A DNA stretch of 64,000 bases, from positions 53,290 through 117,289 of the forward strand of contig JAFTYU010000016.1 of assembly GCA_017461235.1 (NCBI GenBank), in the 5' to 3' direction. Position 1 is the first letter of the stretch. Every line of letters starts with the position of its first letter. This DNA comes from Clostridia bacterium. Its GTDB lineage: Bacteria; Bacillota; Clostridia; Oscillospirales; Acutalibacteraceae. Positions 53,105 through 64,000 of the stretch are shown in pieces. A program made the translations under genes and the position numbers. The notes below the pieces were generated by a model. The model did not search any database. It had not been told where the DNA came from and saw only the letters and a list, made by a program, of their open reading frames with translations.

Positions 53105-54778
53105 ATGATGGATTCAAGTAAATACCGAGTGGGATATTTCCCTGTGGATGAAAAATACAACAAATGGGTGAAGAAAGACCATATTGAAAAACCGCCTGTA
53201 TGGTGCAGTGTTGATATGCGTGACGGAAACCAAAGTCTTGTTATTCCGATGAGTCTTGAAGAAAAGCTTGAATATTATAAAGTTCTTCTTGATGTGGGCT
53301 TTAAGGAGATTGAAGTCGGATTTCCTGCCGCAAGTGAAACAGAATATGAGTTTTTGAGAACTCTTATTGATAACAAAATGATTCCCGATGATGTTACGGT
53401 TCAGGTGCTTACCCAATGCCGTGAGCACATTATCAGAAAAACCTTTGATGCCTGCAAGGGTGCACCAAGTGCCATTATTCATTTTTATAATTCCGTAAGT
53501 GTTGCACAGCGTGAGCAGGTTTTCAAAAAATCGAAAGAGGAAATCAAGCAAATTGCAGTTGACGGTGCAAAGCTTGTAAAGAAATTAGCAAGTGAATACG
53601 ACGGTAATTTCCGATTTGAATATTCACCCGAATCCTTTACGGGAACAGAGCCTGAATACGCATTGGAGGTTTGCAATGCCGTTCTGGATGTTTTAGAGCC
53701 GAGTGAAACCAACAATGTAATTATCAATCTTCCCGTAACGGTAGAAATGAGTCTTCCCCATGTTTACGCTTCACAGGTTGAATATATGAGCGAAAGCCTT
53801 AAATACCGTGAGTATGTGACTCTTTCCCTTCATCCCCATAATGACAGGGGCACAGGTGTTGCAGATACAGAGCTTGCACTTCTTGCAGGTGCGGACCGTG
53901 TTGAAGGCACACTTTTCGGTAACGGCGAAAGAACGGGTAATGTGGATATTATCACACTTGCAATGAATATGTATTCCCACGGTGTTGATCCAAAGCTTGA
54001 TTTTTCAAATATGACAGAGCTTGTAGAGGTGTATGAGCGCTGCACAAGAATGCACGTTTATGATAGAGCTCCCTATGCAGGGGCACTTGTGTTTGCCGCA
54101 TTTTCAGGCTCCCATCAGGATGCTATTGCAAAGGGTATGAAATACAGAAATAAAAATAAGCTCCACCAATGGAATGTGCCGTATATTCCCATTGACCCGA
54201 AGGATATCGGACGTACATACGATGCTGATGTTATCAGGGTTAACTCTCAGTCGGGTAAGGGCGGTATAGGTTATCTTCTTGAACAGACCTTTGGTTATAA
54301 CCTGCCGCCGAAAATGCGTGAGCATTTCAGTTATCTTTGTAAAGATATTTCAGACCACGAGCATAAGGAGCTTAAAGCCGATGAGGTGCTTGAAATCTTT
54401 ACGGAGAGATATCTGAACACACCGTCTGCTATCAGTGTCACAGATTTTGAATTCTCCCGTGAAAATGATGTGGTGAAAATTATAATCACATTTATGAAAG
54501 ACGATGAAGAAACCGAAATGGAAGCAGAGGGCAACGGCTCTCTCAATGCAATAAACAATGCACTCAAAGCTTATACAGGCGAAGAATATACCTTGCAGGT
54601 GTTCACTCAACACAGTATGCAGGGTCAGGGCTCACAGAGCGTTGCCGCTTCTTATATCGGACTTGAAAAAGAAAACGGTGATATGTTCTGGGGTGCAGGT
54701 ACAGATACTGATGTTATTAAAGCAAGTACAAATGCACTTCTCAGTGCTTTCCACAATATGACAAAAGGAGATGACTGA
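53105..54778 (+). CDS. leuA: 2-isopropylmalate synthase, long LeuA2 type
   Basis: A 557-residue enzyme condensing acetyl-CoA and 2-oxoisovalerate, the first committed step to leucine. It belongs to the long form: [13 protein letters not shown] (metal and substrate loop), [39 protein letters not shown] (metal-binding His pair in HPHND), and a C-terminal regulatory LeuA dimer domain from about 430 with [22 protein letters not shown] lies about ten bases before ATG 53105. Leucine feedback is expected from the domain. Confidence 0.94.
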   Translation: MMDSSKYRVGYFPVDEKYNKWVKKDHIEKPPVWCSVDMRDGNQSLVIPMSLEEKLEYYKVLLDVGFKEIEVGFPAASETEYEFLRTLIDNKMIPDDVTVQVLTQCREHIIRKTFDACKGAPSAIIHFYNSVSVAQREQVFKKSKEEIKQIAVDGAKLVKKLASEYDGNFRFEYSPESFTGTEPEYALEVCNAVLDVLEPSETNNVIINLPVTVEMSLPHVYASQVEYMSESLKYREYVTLSLHPHNDRGTGVADTELALLAGADRVEGTLFGNGERTGNVDIITLAMNMYSHGVDPKLDFSNMTELVEVYERCTRMHVYDRAPYAGALVFAAFSGSHQDAIAKGMKYRNKNKLHQWNVPYIPIDPKDIGRTYDADVIRVNSQSGKGGIGYLLEQTFGYNLPPKMREHFSYLCKDISDHEHKELKADEVLEIFTERYLNTPSAISVTDFEFSRENDVVKIIITFMKDDEETEMEAEGNGSLNAINNALKAYTGEEYTLQVFTQHSMQGQGSQSVAASYIGLEKENGDMFWGAGTDTDVIKASTNALLSAFHNMTKGDD

Positions 54779-54780
54779 TA

Positions 54781-56040
54781 ATGGGTATGACAATGACACA
54801 AAAAATCCTTGCTTCTCACGCAGGACTCGAAAGCGTAGTTGCGGGTCAGCTTATAAATGCAAGGCTTGACATTGTTCTCGGTAACGATATTACAACTCCC
54901 GTTGCTGTTAATGAGTTTAAAAAAGCAGGATTCCAAAAAGTATTTGATAAAGACAGAGTGGCTATTGTTCTTGACCACTTCGTTCCCAATAAAGATATTA
55001 AGGCTGCCGAACAAAGTAAAACCTGCCGTGAATTTGCTTGTTCCCATTGTGTAAGCCATTTTTACGATGTCGGCAAAATGGGTATCGAACACGCACTTCT
55101 TCCCGAACAGGGTGTTGTTACGGCAGGTGACTGCATCATAGGTGCAGACAGTCACACTTGTACGTACGGTGCTTTAGGCGCTTTCTCAACAGGTGTCGGT
55201 TCAACGGATATGGCAGCAGGAATGGCAACAGGTATGGCTTGGTTTAAGGTTCCTTCTGCAATTAAAATTAACCTTACGGGAAGGCTACCCAAAAACTGTA
55301 GCGGTAAGGACGTTATTCTCACAATTATCGGTATGATTGGCGTTGACGGAGCTCTTTACAAGAGTATGGAATTTACAGGTGACGGTGCCCACGCTCTTTC
55401 TATGGATGACCGCCTTTGCGTTTGCAATATGGCAATTGAAGCAGGTGCTAAAAACGGTATTTTTCCTGTTGATGATGTGACAATGGAATACCTTGACGGG
55501 AGAAGCGAAAGAAAACCGGTTGTTTTTGAAGCGGATACGGATGCGGAATATGAAAAGGTTATTGAAGTTGACCTTTCGAAAATTGTTCCTACGGTTGCTT
55601 GTCCGCATCTTCCCGAAAATACACATCCTGCAAGTGAGCTTCACCATATTAAGGTTGACCAGGTTGTTATCGGCTCGTGCACTAACGGCAGAATGGAAGA
55701 TATGGAGGCTGCGTACAACATTTTAAAAGGCAAAAAGGTTGCGGAAGGTATTCGTTGCATTATTATTCCGGGTACAATGCAGATTTTAAGAGAGTGCGTT
55801 GAAAAAGGCTATTACACCGCCTTTATTGATGCAGGTGCAGTTGTTTCAACACCAACCTGCGGACCTTGTCTTGGTGGCTATATGGGTATTCTTGCAGCAG
55901 GCGAAAAATGTATTGCTACTACTAATCGTAACTTTGTAGGCAGAATGGGTCATGTTGAGAGCGAGGTTTATCTGGCATCACCTCACACCGCCGCCGCAAG
56001 TGCTTTAACAGGTTATATTACAGAATACAAGGAGGATTAA
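54781..56040 (+). CDS. leuC: 3-isopropylmalate dehydratase large subunit
   Basis: A 419-residue aconitase-superfamily protein that, with LeuD, isomerises isopropylmalate; binds a [4Fe-4S] cluster. Visible: [27 protein letters not shown] and [12 protein letters not shown], which supply the three cluster Cys. The short (about 420 residue) prokaryotic-archaeal subtype. Starts two bases after the leuA stop, indicating translational coupling. Confidence 0.96.
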   Translation: MGMTMTQKILASHAGLESVVAGQLINARLDIVLGNDITTPVAVNEFKKAGFQKVFDKDRVAIVLDHFVPNKDIKAAEQSKTCREFACSHCVSHFYDVGKMGIEHALLPEQGVVTAGDCIIGADSHTCTYGALGAFSTGVGSTDMAAGMATGMAWFKVPSAIKINLTGRLPKNCSGKDVILTIIGMIGVDGALYKSMEFTGDGAHALSMDDRLCVCNMAIEAGAKNGIFPVDDVTMEYLDGRSERKPVVFEADTDAEYEKVIEVDLSKIVPTVACPHLPENTHPASELHHIKVDQVVIGSCTNGRMEDMEAAYNILKGKKVAEGIRCIIIPGTMQILRECVEKGYYTAFIDAGAVVSTPTCGPCLGGYMGILAAGEKCIATTNRNFVGRMGHVESEVYLASPHTAAASALTGYITEYKED

Positions 56041-56042
56041 GT

Positions 56043-56540
56043 ATGAATACACAAGGTAAAGCTTTTAAATACCCCGACAATGTTGATACGGATGTTATTA
56101 TTCCTGCCCGTTATCTTAATACTCCGGATGCAAAGGAATTAGCCTTGCATTGTATGGAAGATATTGATACTGAATTTGTAAGAAAGGTGGATAAGGGCGA
56201 CGTTATGGTTGCAGGCTGGAACTTCGGTTGCGGTTCATCCCGTGAGCATGCACCGCTTGTTATAAAAACCTGCGGTACAGGTTGCGTTATTGCAAAAAGC
56301 TTTGCACGAATTTTCTATCGAAATGCCATAAACATAGGTCTTCCCATTCTCGAATGTGAAGAAGCGGCAGAAGAAATTAACGCGGGAGATAAAGTGGAAG
56401 TGGATTTTGATACAGGCGTTATTACAAATATCACTACAGGTAAAGAATATAAGGCACAGCCCTTCCCCGAATTTATACAGAATATTATTAAATGCGGAGG
56501 TTTACTTAAATCTCTGAAAGAAGGCGAACAGAATGGTTAA
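56043..56540 (+). CDS. leuD: 3-isopropylmalate dehydratase small subunit
   Basis: A 165-residue swivel-domain partner of Leu[17 protein letters not shown] and the substrate-binding [16 protein letters not shown] are diagnostic. Two bases separate it from leuC, and its end overlaps leuB by eight bases. Confidence 0.96.
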   Translation: MNTQGKAFKYPDNVDTDVIIPARYLNTPDAKELALHCMEDIDTEFVRKVDKGDVMVAGWNFGCGSSREHAPLVIKTCGTGCVIAKSFARIFYRNAINIGLPILECEEAAEEINAGDKVEVDFDTGVITNITTGKEYKAQPFPEFIQNIIKCGGLLKSLKEGEQNG

Positions 56541-57612
56541 AAATATTGCAGTTATCCGCGGTGACGGCATCGGTCCTGAAATAGTGGAACAAGCACTCAA
56601 GGTTCTTAATAAGGTTGCAGAGCTTTACGGACACACATTTAACTACACCGATGTTGATATGGGCGGATGCGCTATTGATAAATACGGTGACCCGTTACCC
56701 GAAAATGAGCTGAAAAAATGTGTTGAGTCCGACAGCGTTCTTTTAGGTGCGGTCGGCGGAGATAAATGGAATGATGTTCCGGGCAATATGCGTCCTGAAA
56801 AAGGTCTTTTAAGACTTCGTGCAGGAATGGGCGTTTATTCAAATAATCGTCCTGCAAAGATATGGAAACAGCTTGCGGATGCTTCCCCACTTAAGAAATC
56901 AATTGTTGATAAGGGTATTGATTTCATTATCGTTCGAGAACTAATTGGCGGTATTTATTTCGGTGAACATAAAACTGAAAACGTTGACGGTAAATCAACT
57001 GCAATTGACATTCTTGCATATAACGAAGAAGAAATTGAGCGTATCGGTAGGATTGGTTTTGAAACTGCAAGAAAAAGAAACAAAAAGCTTTGTTCGGTTG
57101 AAAAGAGCAATGTTCTTGACAGCAGCAGACTTTGGAAAAAGGTTATGCACAAATTAGCAGATGAATACCCCGATGTTGAGCTTTCCGATATGCTGGTTGA
57201 TAACTGTGCAATGCAGATTGTAAAGAATCCTGCACAGTTTGACGTGGTTGTAACAGAGAATATGTTTGGCGATATTCTTTCCGATGAAGCATCTATGATA
57301 ACGGGCTCAATCGGTATGATTCCATCTTCGAGCCTCGGTGCTACCACCTGCGGTCTTTATGAACCAATACACGGCTCTGCTCCCGATATTGCAGGAAAAG
57401 ACCTTGCAAACCCCATCGGAACAATTCTTTCAGCGGCTATGATGTTAAGATACAGCTTTGATATGGCTGGGGAGGCAGATGCAATTGAAAACGCAGTTTC
57501 AGCCTACCTTGATAAAGGTTACCGTACCGCTGATATTATGAGCGAGGGTATGATACAGGTGGGCTGTGAAAAATGCGGGAATCTCATTATAGAAAACTTA
57601 AGAAAGGTGTGA
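56533..57612 (+). CDS. leuB: 3-isopropylmalate dehydrogenase
   Basis: A 359-residue NAD-dependent decarboxylating dehydrogenase completing leucine's keto-acid precursor. Motifs: [81 protein letters not shown], and the cofactor loop [20 protein letters not shown]. Overlaps leuD. Confidence 0.96.
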   Translation: MVKNIAVIRGDGIGPEIVEQALKVLNKVAELYGHTFNYTDVDMGGCAIDKYGDPLPENELKKCVESDSVLLGAVGGDKWNDVPGNMRPEKGLLRLRAGMGVYSNNRPAKIWKQLADASPLKKSIVDKGIDFIIVRELIGGIYFGEHKTENVDGKSTAIDILAYNEEEIERIGRIGFETARKRNKKLCSVEKSNVLDSSRLWKKVMHKLADEYPDVELSDMLVDNCAMQIVKNPAQFDVVVTENMFGDILSDEASMITGSIGMIPSSSLGATTCGLYEPIHGSAPDIAGKDLANPIGTILSAAMMLRYSFDMAGEADAIENAVSAYLDKGYRTADIMSEGMIQVGCEKCGNLIIENLRKV

Positions 57613-57616
57613 TTAT

Positions 57617-59286
57617 ATGCTCCTTTCCGGCGCAGATATACTTGTAAAAACTCTGATAGAGCAAGGCTGTGATACCGTTTTCGGTTATCCGGGCGGACAA
57701 ATTCTTAATGTTTATGACAGCCTTTATACTCATCAGAATGAGATTAATCATATTTTAACCGCACACGAGCAAGGAGCTGCTCACGCAGCAGACGGTTATG
57801 CACGAACTACGGGCAAGGTTGGTGTTGTGATTTCTACCTCAGGCCCCGGTGCTACAAATCTTGTTACGGGAATTGCAACGGCATATCTTGATTCAATTCC
57901 TATGGTAGCTATTTGCGGTAACGTGCCAACAACACAAATCGGTTCTGACAGCTTTCAGGAAATTGATATTACAGGCGTTACACTTCCAATAACTAAACAC
58001 AATTATTTTGTTGGTAATGTGGAAGAGCTGGCGGATACAATTCGTGAAGCATTTGTTCTGGCGAAATCATGAAGACCCGGTCCTGTGCTCATTGATGTTC
58101 CCAAGGATGTGCAGATTGCAAAATGCGAATATGAGCCAAAATCACCGGTAGGAAAAGAAAAAGCTGAACCGGCAAAGCAGCTTCGGATTGATGAAGCGGC
58201 AGAAATAATAAATTCCGCTGACAGACCATTTATATATTTTGGTGGCGGTTTGATTACAGCCGATGCACAGGAAGAAATGCTTTCTCTTGCAGAAAGGATA
58301 GATGCACCGATAGGGTGCTCTCTTATGGGGCTTTCGGCTATCCCCACAGACCATCCGAGATTTCTCGGTATGCAGGGTATGCACGGCCACTTTGCATCCT
58401 CGATGTCAATGCACAATGCCGATGTGATTATTTCTCTTGGCGTTCGATTTAATGACAGAGTTACGGGAAATCGTCAGAAATTTGCCACAGGTGCAAAAAT
58501 AATTCATATTGATGTTGACGGTTCTGAACTTTCTAAAACCGTTAATGCCGTCTGCGGATTAAGAGGTGACGTGAAGCTTACACTTCAAAAGCTGTTGCCG
58601 ATGTTAAAAAGCAGTAATAAACCTGAATGGATGGAAAAAGTTTCTGTATTCCGAAAGGATGAAGAAAAATATCTCGATAACCGAGATGGTTTAACACCTC
58701 GGAAAGCAATCATCACATTAAATAAATATTTAGGCGAAAATACTGCTGTTGCTACTGATGTGGGTCAACATCAGATGTGGTCAGCGCAGAATTTGTCCTT
58801 TAAAACACCAAGACGTTTTGTTTCAAGCGGTGGTTTGGGCACAATGGGCTTCGGCATGGGTGCCGCAATAGGTGCGGCATTCGGAACAAAGGAAAGAAGC
58901 GTTCTTGTTACAGGTGATGGCAGTTTCGGTATGTGCCTTCAGGAGCTTGCAACCGCAGTCACCTACAATATTCCACTCGTTATTCTTATTATGAATAATG
59001 GGGTGTTAGGTATGGTAAGACAATGGCAGACCTTGTTTTATAACAAGCATTATTCCAACACTGTTTTAGGTCGTAAAACTGATTTTACTGCTCTTGCACG
59101 TTCCTTCGGGGCAGAGGGTGAAAAAGTATCGACCGTGGAGGAGTTGGAGAAAGCTTTTGAAAAAGCTTTTAATTATGAAGGTACTTTTGTTATTGACTGC
59201 ACCATAGATAAAGACGAATTTGTTCTTCCCATGCTACCGCCCGGTGGCAGTATGGACGACATCATTGTTAAATTGGAGGGTGAAAT

Positions 59287-59290
<4 letters not shown>
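57617..59290 (+). pseudogene. ilvB: Acetolactate synthase large subunit, interrupted by in-frame TGA
   Basis: Codons 1-151 (57617-58069) and the rest (58073-59290) together give a complete IlvB of about 557 residues, in one frame, with a single TGA at 58070-58072. The reading is FVLAKS, stop, RPGPVLIDVPKD; IlvB proteins normally have AKSGRPGPV, so a GGA glycine codon to TGA change explains it. Part one carries the N-terminal TPP half (YPGGQILNVYD, HEQGAAHAADGYAR, SGPGATNLV); part two the FAD-region and the C-terminal TPP motif VTGDGSFGMCLQELATA...NNG. A GTG at 58085 has no ribosome binding site. No other lesion is visible. Nonsense mutation, sequencing error or read-through are all possible. 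Confidence 0.85.
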
Positions 59291-60829
<1,539 letters not shown>

Positions 60830-60839
60830 AGGTGATTTT

Positions 60840-62495
60840 ATGGTAAAAGAAAATATAGTAACAGGCGTGCAGAATGCTCCTCACCGCAGTCTTTTTCACG
60901 CTTTAGGTCTCACAGAAGAGGAGCAGTCAAGACCACTTATCGGTATTGTAAGCTCATATAACGAGATTGTTCCCGGTCATATGAACATTGATAAAATAGT
61001 TGATGCAGTAAAATTAGGCGTTGCAATGGCAGGTGGTACGCCTATTGTATTTCCTGCAATTGCCGTTTGTGACGGAATCGCTATGGGTCACAAGGGAATG
61101 AAATATTCCCTTGTAACTCGTGACCTTATTGCCGATTCAACTGAAGCTATGGCTCTTGCCCACGGCTTTGACGGTCTTGTTATGGTACCTAACTGCGATA
61201 AAAATGTTCCCGGACTTTTAATGGCGGCGGCAAGAGTAAATGTTCCTACTGTTTTTGTCAGTGGCGGTCCTATGCTTGCAGGCAAAGTTGAAGGCAAAAA
61301 AACAAGCCTTTCAAGTATGTTTGAAGCTGTTGGCGCTTATAATGCAGGCAAGCTAAGCGACGAGAAGCTTCTTGAATATGAATGTAAAACCTGTCCTACG
61401 TGTGGTTCTTGTTCGGGAATGTACACAGCAAACTCAATGAACTGCCTGACCGAAGCACTTGGTATGGGCCTTAAGGGTAACGGAACTGTTCCTGCAGTAT
61501 ATTCCGCCCGTATTGAACTTGCCAAGCACGCAGGTATGCAGGTAATGGAAATGTTAAAGAAAAATATCCGCCCCCGTGATATTATGACAAAAGAAGCACT
61601 TATGAATGCACTTACTGTTGATATGGCTCTGGGTTGTTCCACAAATTCAATGCTTCATTTACCGGCAATTGCTCACGAATGCGGTGTTGAACTGAATCTT
61701 GATACAGCAAATGAAATCAGCGCAAAAACACCTAACCTTTGTCACCTTGCTCCTGCAGGAAGAACATATATGGAGGATTTGGACGAAGCAGGCGGTGTTT
61801 ATGCCGTTATGAATGAGCTTATGAAGAAAAATCTTATTAACACCGATTGCCTGACTGTTACAGGTAAAACCATTGGTGAAAATATTGCAGACTGTGTCAA
61901 TCTCGATCCCGATGTTATACGACCTGTTGATAACCCTTATAGTGAAACAGGCGGTATTGCGGTGCTTAAAGGCAATCTTGCACCTGAAGGTAGTGTTGTC
62001 AAGCGTTCGGCAGTTCTTCCCGAGATGCTCCGTCACGAGGGTCCTGCAAAGGTGTTTGACTGTGAAGAAGATGCACAGAATGCCATTAATGCAGGGAAAA
62101 TAGTTGCAGGTGATGTAGTTGTTATCCGCTACGAAGGTCCAAAAGGCGGTCCCGGTATGAGAGAAATGCTTAACCCAACATCTGCAATTATGGGTATGGG
62201 TCTCGGTAACAGTGTGGCTCTTATTACCGACGGCAGATTCAGCGGTGCAACAAGAGGTGCTTGCGTCGGTCATATTACACCTGAAGCTGCATCGGGCGGT
62301 ATGATTGGTGTTGTTAAGGACGGCGATATCATCAGCATCAATATTCCCGAAAATACAATTGAGCTTAAGGTTGATGCTGTAGAGCTTGAAGAAAGAATGA
62401 AAAGCTTTGTGCCGAAAACCAAGGAGTTGTCAGGTTATCTTAAACGATATGCAGCTCTTGTTTCAGGTGGTGCAAGCGGAGCGATTTTAAAGTGA
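60840..62495 (+). CDS. ilvD: Dihydroxy-acid dehydratase
   Basis: A 551-residue Fe-S dehydratase for the third shared step of Ile/Val synthesis. Motifs: [42 protein letters not shown] (cluster Cys), and [26 protein letters not shown] near the end. ATG at 60840 with AAGGTG just after the ilvC stop; an upstream in-frame ATG inside ilvC is rejected because family proteins begin at VKENIVTG-like sequence. Confidence 0.95.
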   Translation: MVKENIVTGVQNAPHRSLFHALGLTEEEQSRPLIGIVSSYNEIVPGHMNIDKIVDAVKLGVAMAGGTPIVFPAIAVCDGIAMGHKGMKYSLVTRDLIADSTEAMALAHGFDGLVMVPNCDKNVPGLLMAAARVNVPTVFVSGGPMLAGKVEGKKTSLSSMFEAVGAYNAGKLSDEKLLEYECKTCPTCGSCSGMYTANSMNCLTEALGMGLKGNGTVPAVYSARIELAKHAGMQVMEMLKKNIRPRDIMTKEALMNALTVDMALGCSTNSMLHLPAIAHECGVELNLDTANEISAKTPNLCHLAPAGRTYMEDLDEAGGVYAVMNELMKKNLINTDCLTVTGKTIGENIADCVNLDPDVIRPVDNPYSETGGIAVLKGNLAPEGSVVKRSAVLPEMLRHEGPAKVFDCEEDAQNAINAGKIVAGDVVVIRYEGPKGGPGMREMLNPTSAIMGMGLGNSVALITDGRFSGATRGACVGHITPEAASGGMIGVVKDGDIISINIPENTIELKVDAVELEERMKSFVPKTKELSGYLKRYAALVSGGASGAILK

Positions 62496-62496
62496 T

Positions 62497-63663
62497 ATGA
62501 AAAAATTAAGAACAAAATTATCAACTCTTTGCATTTTCAGGGATTTGCTGAAAGACGATGTAATAGATTCCTTGTGTGTTTATCTGAAAAAACCAAATGC
62601 ATCGGCTTATGCAGAGTTTGTATCATCCCTTTATAAAGCAAATGGCGGCAATCTCGGTGAATATGTAAAGGAGATTTGCTCCAATAGCGACAATGTGTAT
62701 GTGCGCAGTATAGGTGCAGGTAAAAATGTGCCGAACTTTATGTATAACACTATTGTTGCGGAGCTTGATACCTTGCAGGAGGTTGCAGAGCTTACTAAGG
62801 ATGATCTTTGCGCAGATATTGATTGCGATGCATATCTTCCCGACTTCACAACCACAAGGTTAAGGCTTAAGGATATTTATTTGCACAGAGCAGAAAACAT
62901 CAGTAAATACGGCTATGGTATTTATGCAAAAAACAAAATGTTTTATGCAGATGAATCAGGCAATATAACGCCTGTTCATAATCCGGATACTACAAGACTT
63001 TCACAGCTTGTGGACTATGAGCGGGAAAGGCAGATTATTATTGACAACACTAAGGCGTTGCTTTCAGGAAAGCCAGCAGCTAACATTCTTTTAACAGGTG
63101 ATGCCGGCACCGGTAAATCATCCACCGTTAAAGCGGTAGCAAATGCCTTGTGGAATGACGGGCTTCGTATTGTTGAGGTGAGAAAGGACCAGCTTCGTGT
63201 TATACCGAAAATTCTTGATGAATTGTCAGAAAACCCGTTGAAATTCATTCTGTTTATAGATGACCTTTCTTTCCTTAAGGATGACGATAATTTCAATGCT
63301 CTTAAAGCAGTTCTTGAAGGCTCTGTAACAGCAAAGTCAAATAATGTCGTTATTTATGCTACAAGCAATCGTCGGCATATTATAAAGGAAACCTTCTCTG
63401 ACCGTGACGGCGATGATATTCACAGAAATGACACAATGCAGGAGCTTGTTTCACTTTCAGAGCGTTTTGGTATTCACGTTACTTTTTCCAAGCCTGACAA
63501 GGAAACCTATCTTCATATTGTTCACCATCTGGCTGAAGAGAACAATATTGATATGCCAAATAAAGAATTAGATTTACTTGCAGAACGCTTTGCTTTAGAG
63601 CGTGGTGGAAGGTCCGCCCGTCTTGCACGGCAGTTTGTTGACAATCTTATTTCGAATCAATAA
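62497..63663 (+). CDS. AAA-type ATPase, DUF815 family
   Basis: A 388-residue P-loop ATPase of the DUF815 group, found widely in Clostridia without an assigned role. An N-terminal helical domain (1-170) precedes Walker A LLTGDAGTGKSSTVKA (about residue 200), Walker B KFILFIDDLSF, a sensor-like VVIYATSNRRHI, and a C-terminal lid with RGGRSARLARQFVDNL. It starts one base after the ilvD stop, so it belongs to the operon by position; no metabolic link is known. Confidence 0.85.
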   Translation: MKKLRTKLSTLCIFRDLLKDDVIDSLCVYLKKPNASAYAEFVSSLYKANGGNLGEYVKEICSNSDNVYVRSIGAGKNVPNFMYNTIVAELDTLQEVAELTKDDLCADIDCDAYLPDFTTTRLRLKDIYLHRAENISKYGYGIYAKNKMFYADESGNITPVHNPDTTRLSQLVDYERERQIIIDNTKALLSGKPAANILLTGDAGTGKSSTVKAVANALWNDGLRIVEVRKDQLRVIPKILDELSENPLKFILFIDDLSFLKDDDNFNALKAVLEGSVTAKSNNVVIYATSNRRHIIKETFSDRDGDDIHRNDTMQELVSLSERFGIHVTFSKPDKETYLHIVHHLAEENNIDMPNKELDLLAERFALERGGRSARLARQFVDNLISNQ

Positions 63664-63684
63664 ATAAAAATTTTTATTTACCTG

Positions 63685-63713
63685 TTGACAAGGTAGGTAA
63701 ATGAGAATATAAT
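63685..63713 (+). promoter_or_regulatory. Consensus promoter of the terminal T-box transcript
   Basis: TTGACA (63685-63690), 17-base spacer, TATAAT (63708-63713): perfect boxes. Confidence 0.8.
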
Positions 63714-63719
63714 ATAGAA

Positions 63720-64000
63720 AACTAAATAATCAAACCGTTGAAGCGGAGATAACGGCAATGATGCCTTTACAGAGAGTTCGGGATGCTGAGAGCCGAATAA
63801 GAAACAAGTTGTCAAATGGACCGCTGAGGGCGCAGTCAAAAGCAAAGTGATTTGCCGAGTATTCTGCGACGCTGCAGGCAAGCGTACAAATGCCGGGGAT
63901 ATGTTGGTATCCTGCTAAGTGCATAGGGTCATTCCTATGAATCAAGGTGGCACCGCGGATAGTGTTTGTATTATTCGTCCTTGACAGAGAGTATATTTCT
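63720..64000 (+). promoter_or_regulatory. T-box riboswitch, probably tryptophan-specific (cut by window end)
   Basis: AG-bulge CAGAGAG at about 63770. The triplet TGG (63817-63819) lies exactly six bases before GAG (63826), the same register that gives ACC for thrS and CTC/ATC for the ilv leader, and its lower helix AGCGG:CCGCT fits. T-box sequence GGTGGCACCGCGG (63946-63958); TGGC would pair a G73 discriminator, as in tRNA-Trp (and tRNA-Asp). A terminator 5' arm (CGTCCTTGACAGAGA) starts at about 63977; its partner is outside the window. The controlled gene is not visible. Confidence 0.8.

Noticed and set aside
58070-58072. TGA as a sense codon (glycine or selenocysteine) in ilvB
   Set aside because: TGA ends many genes in this window, and the site has no SECIS-like hairpin or known read-through context; a point mutation or sequencing error is simpler.
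63819-63821. GAC (Asp) as specifier of the terminal T-box
   Set aside because: It is out of the six-bases-before-GAG register shared by the other leaders and would break the AGCGG:CCGCT helix; TGG fits. Kept as an alternative because both tRNAs have G73.

Overview
The window (about 40% GC) looks like a chromosomal segment of a gut- or rumen-type Clostridia species, probably Oscillospiraceae/Ruminococcaceae-like. The evidence is AGGAGG-type ribosome binding sites, TTGACA-17-TATAAT promoters, four tRNA-sensing T-box leaders, CsoR copper control, dockerin-like modules and many glycoside hydrolases. I identified no tRNA, rRNA, CRISPR array, transposase or phage gene. TGA, TAA and TAG all act as stops.

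Layout. 1-4.8 kb: 3' end of a GH2 enzyme, a small membrane protein, a Pit phosphate transporter, and a membrane protein coupled to a membrane-anchored GH39-like hydrolase. 4.8-5.3 kb: repeat-rich spacer. 5.3-7.8 kb: polar amino-acid ABC transporter. 7.9-9.8 kb: secreted LCAT-like alpha/beta hydrolase. 9.9-11 kb: rpsF-ssb-rpsR. 11.2-12.6 kb: secreted PHP-domain protein. 12.8-15.7 kb: rpmH-rnpA-yidD-yidC-khpB without an adjacent dnaA. 15.7-18 kb: T-box plus thrS. 18-20.9 kb: csoR-copA, where CopA carries an extra CopZ-like domain at its C-terminus behind an apparent internal start. 21-24.2 kb: NifU-like protein and GH38 alpha-mannosidase. 24.4-27.8 kb: large secreted leucine-rich-repeat protein with a C-terminal dockerin. 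27.8-31 kb: alaS, whose T-box is separated from the gene by a MITE-like repeat. 31-31.9 kb: pnuC with an attenuator-like leader. 31.9-38.7 kb: esterase, sialidase-like protein, SGNH hydrolase and a 1,193-residue mosaic with GLUG repeats, tandem dockerin-like loops and an esterase. 38.8-46.1 kb: one minus-strand operon with GH95 fucosidase, methyltransferase, DUF2500 protein, CapA-like phosphoesterase and a propeller/helical-barrel protein. 46.3-48.5 kb: a NamZ/AmiE-like peptidoglycan-recycling pair. 48.7-50.8 kb: lipoprotein and Eis-like acetyltransferase. 51-63.7 kb: branched-chain amino-acid operon ilvA-ridA-leuA-leuC-leuD-leuB-ilvB-ilvN-ilvC-ilvD plus a DUF815 ATPase. The window ends inside a further T-box, probably tryptophan-specific.

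How it fits together. The carbohydrate genes (GH2, GH39-like, GH38, GH95, sialidase-like, two esterases, dockerin proteins) suggest foraging on host or plant glycans. Amino-acid metabolism is controlled by RNA leaders reading tRNA charging (Thr, Ala, Leu+Ile, probable Trp).

The most interesting single observation is the leader of the ilv-leu operon. It has two complete specifier-arm modules whose aligned triplets read CTC (Leu) and ATC (Ile), followed by only one antiterminator/terminator. That looks like a two-tRNA sensor for an operon making both amino acids. In the same operon ilvB is interrupted by an in-frame TGA.
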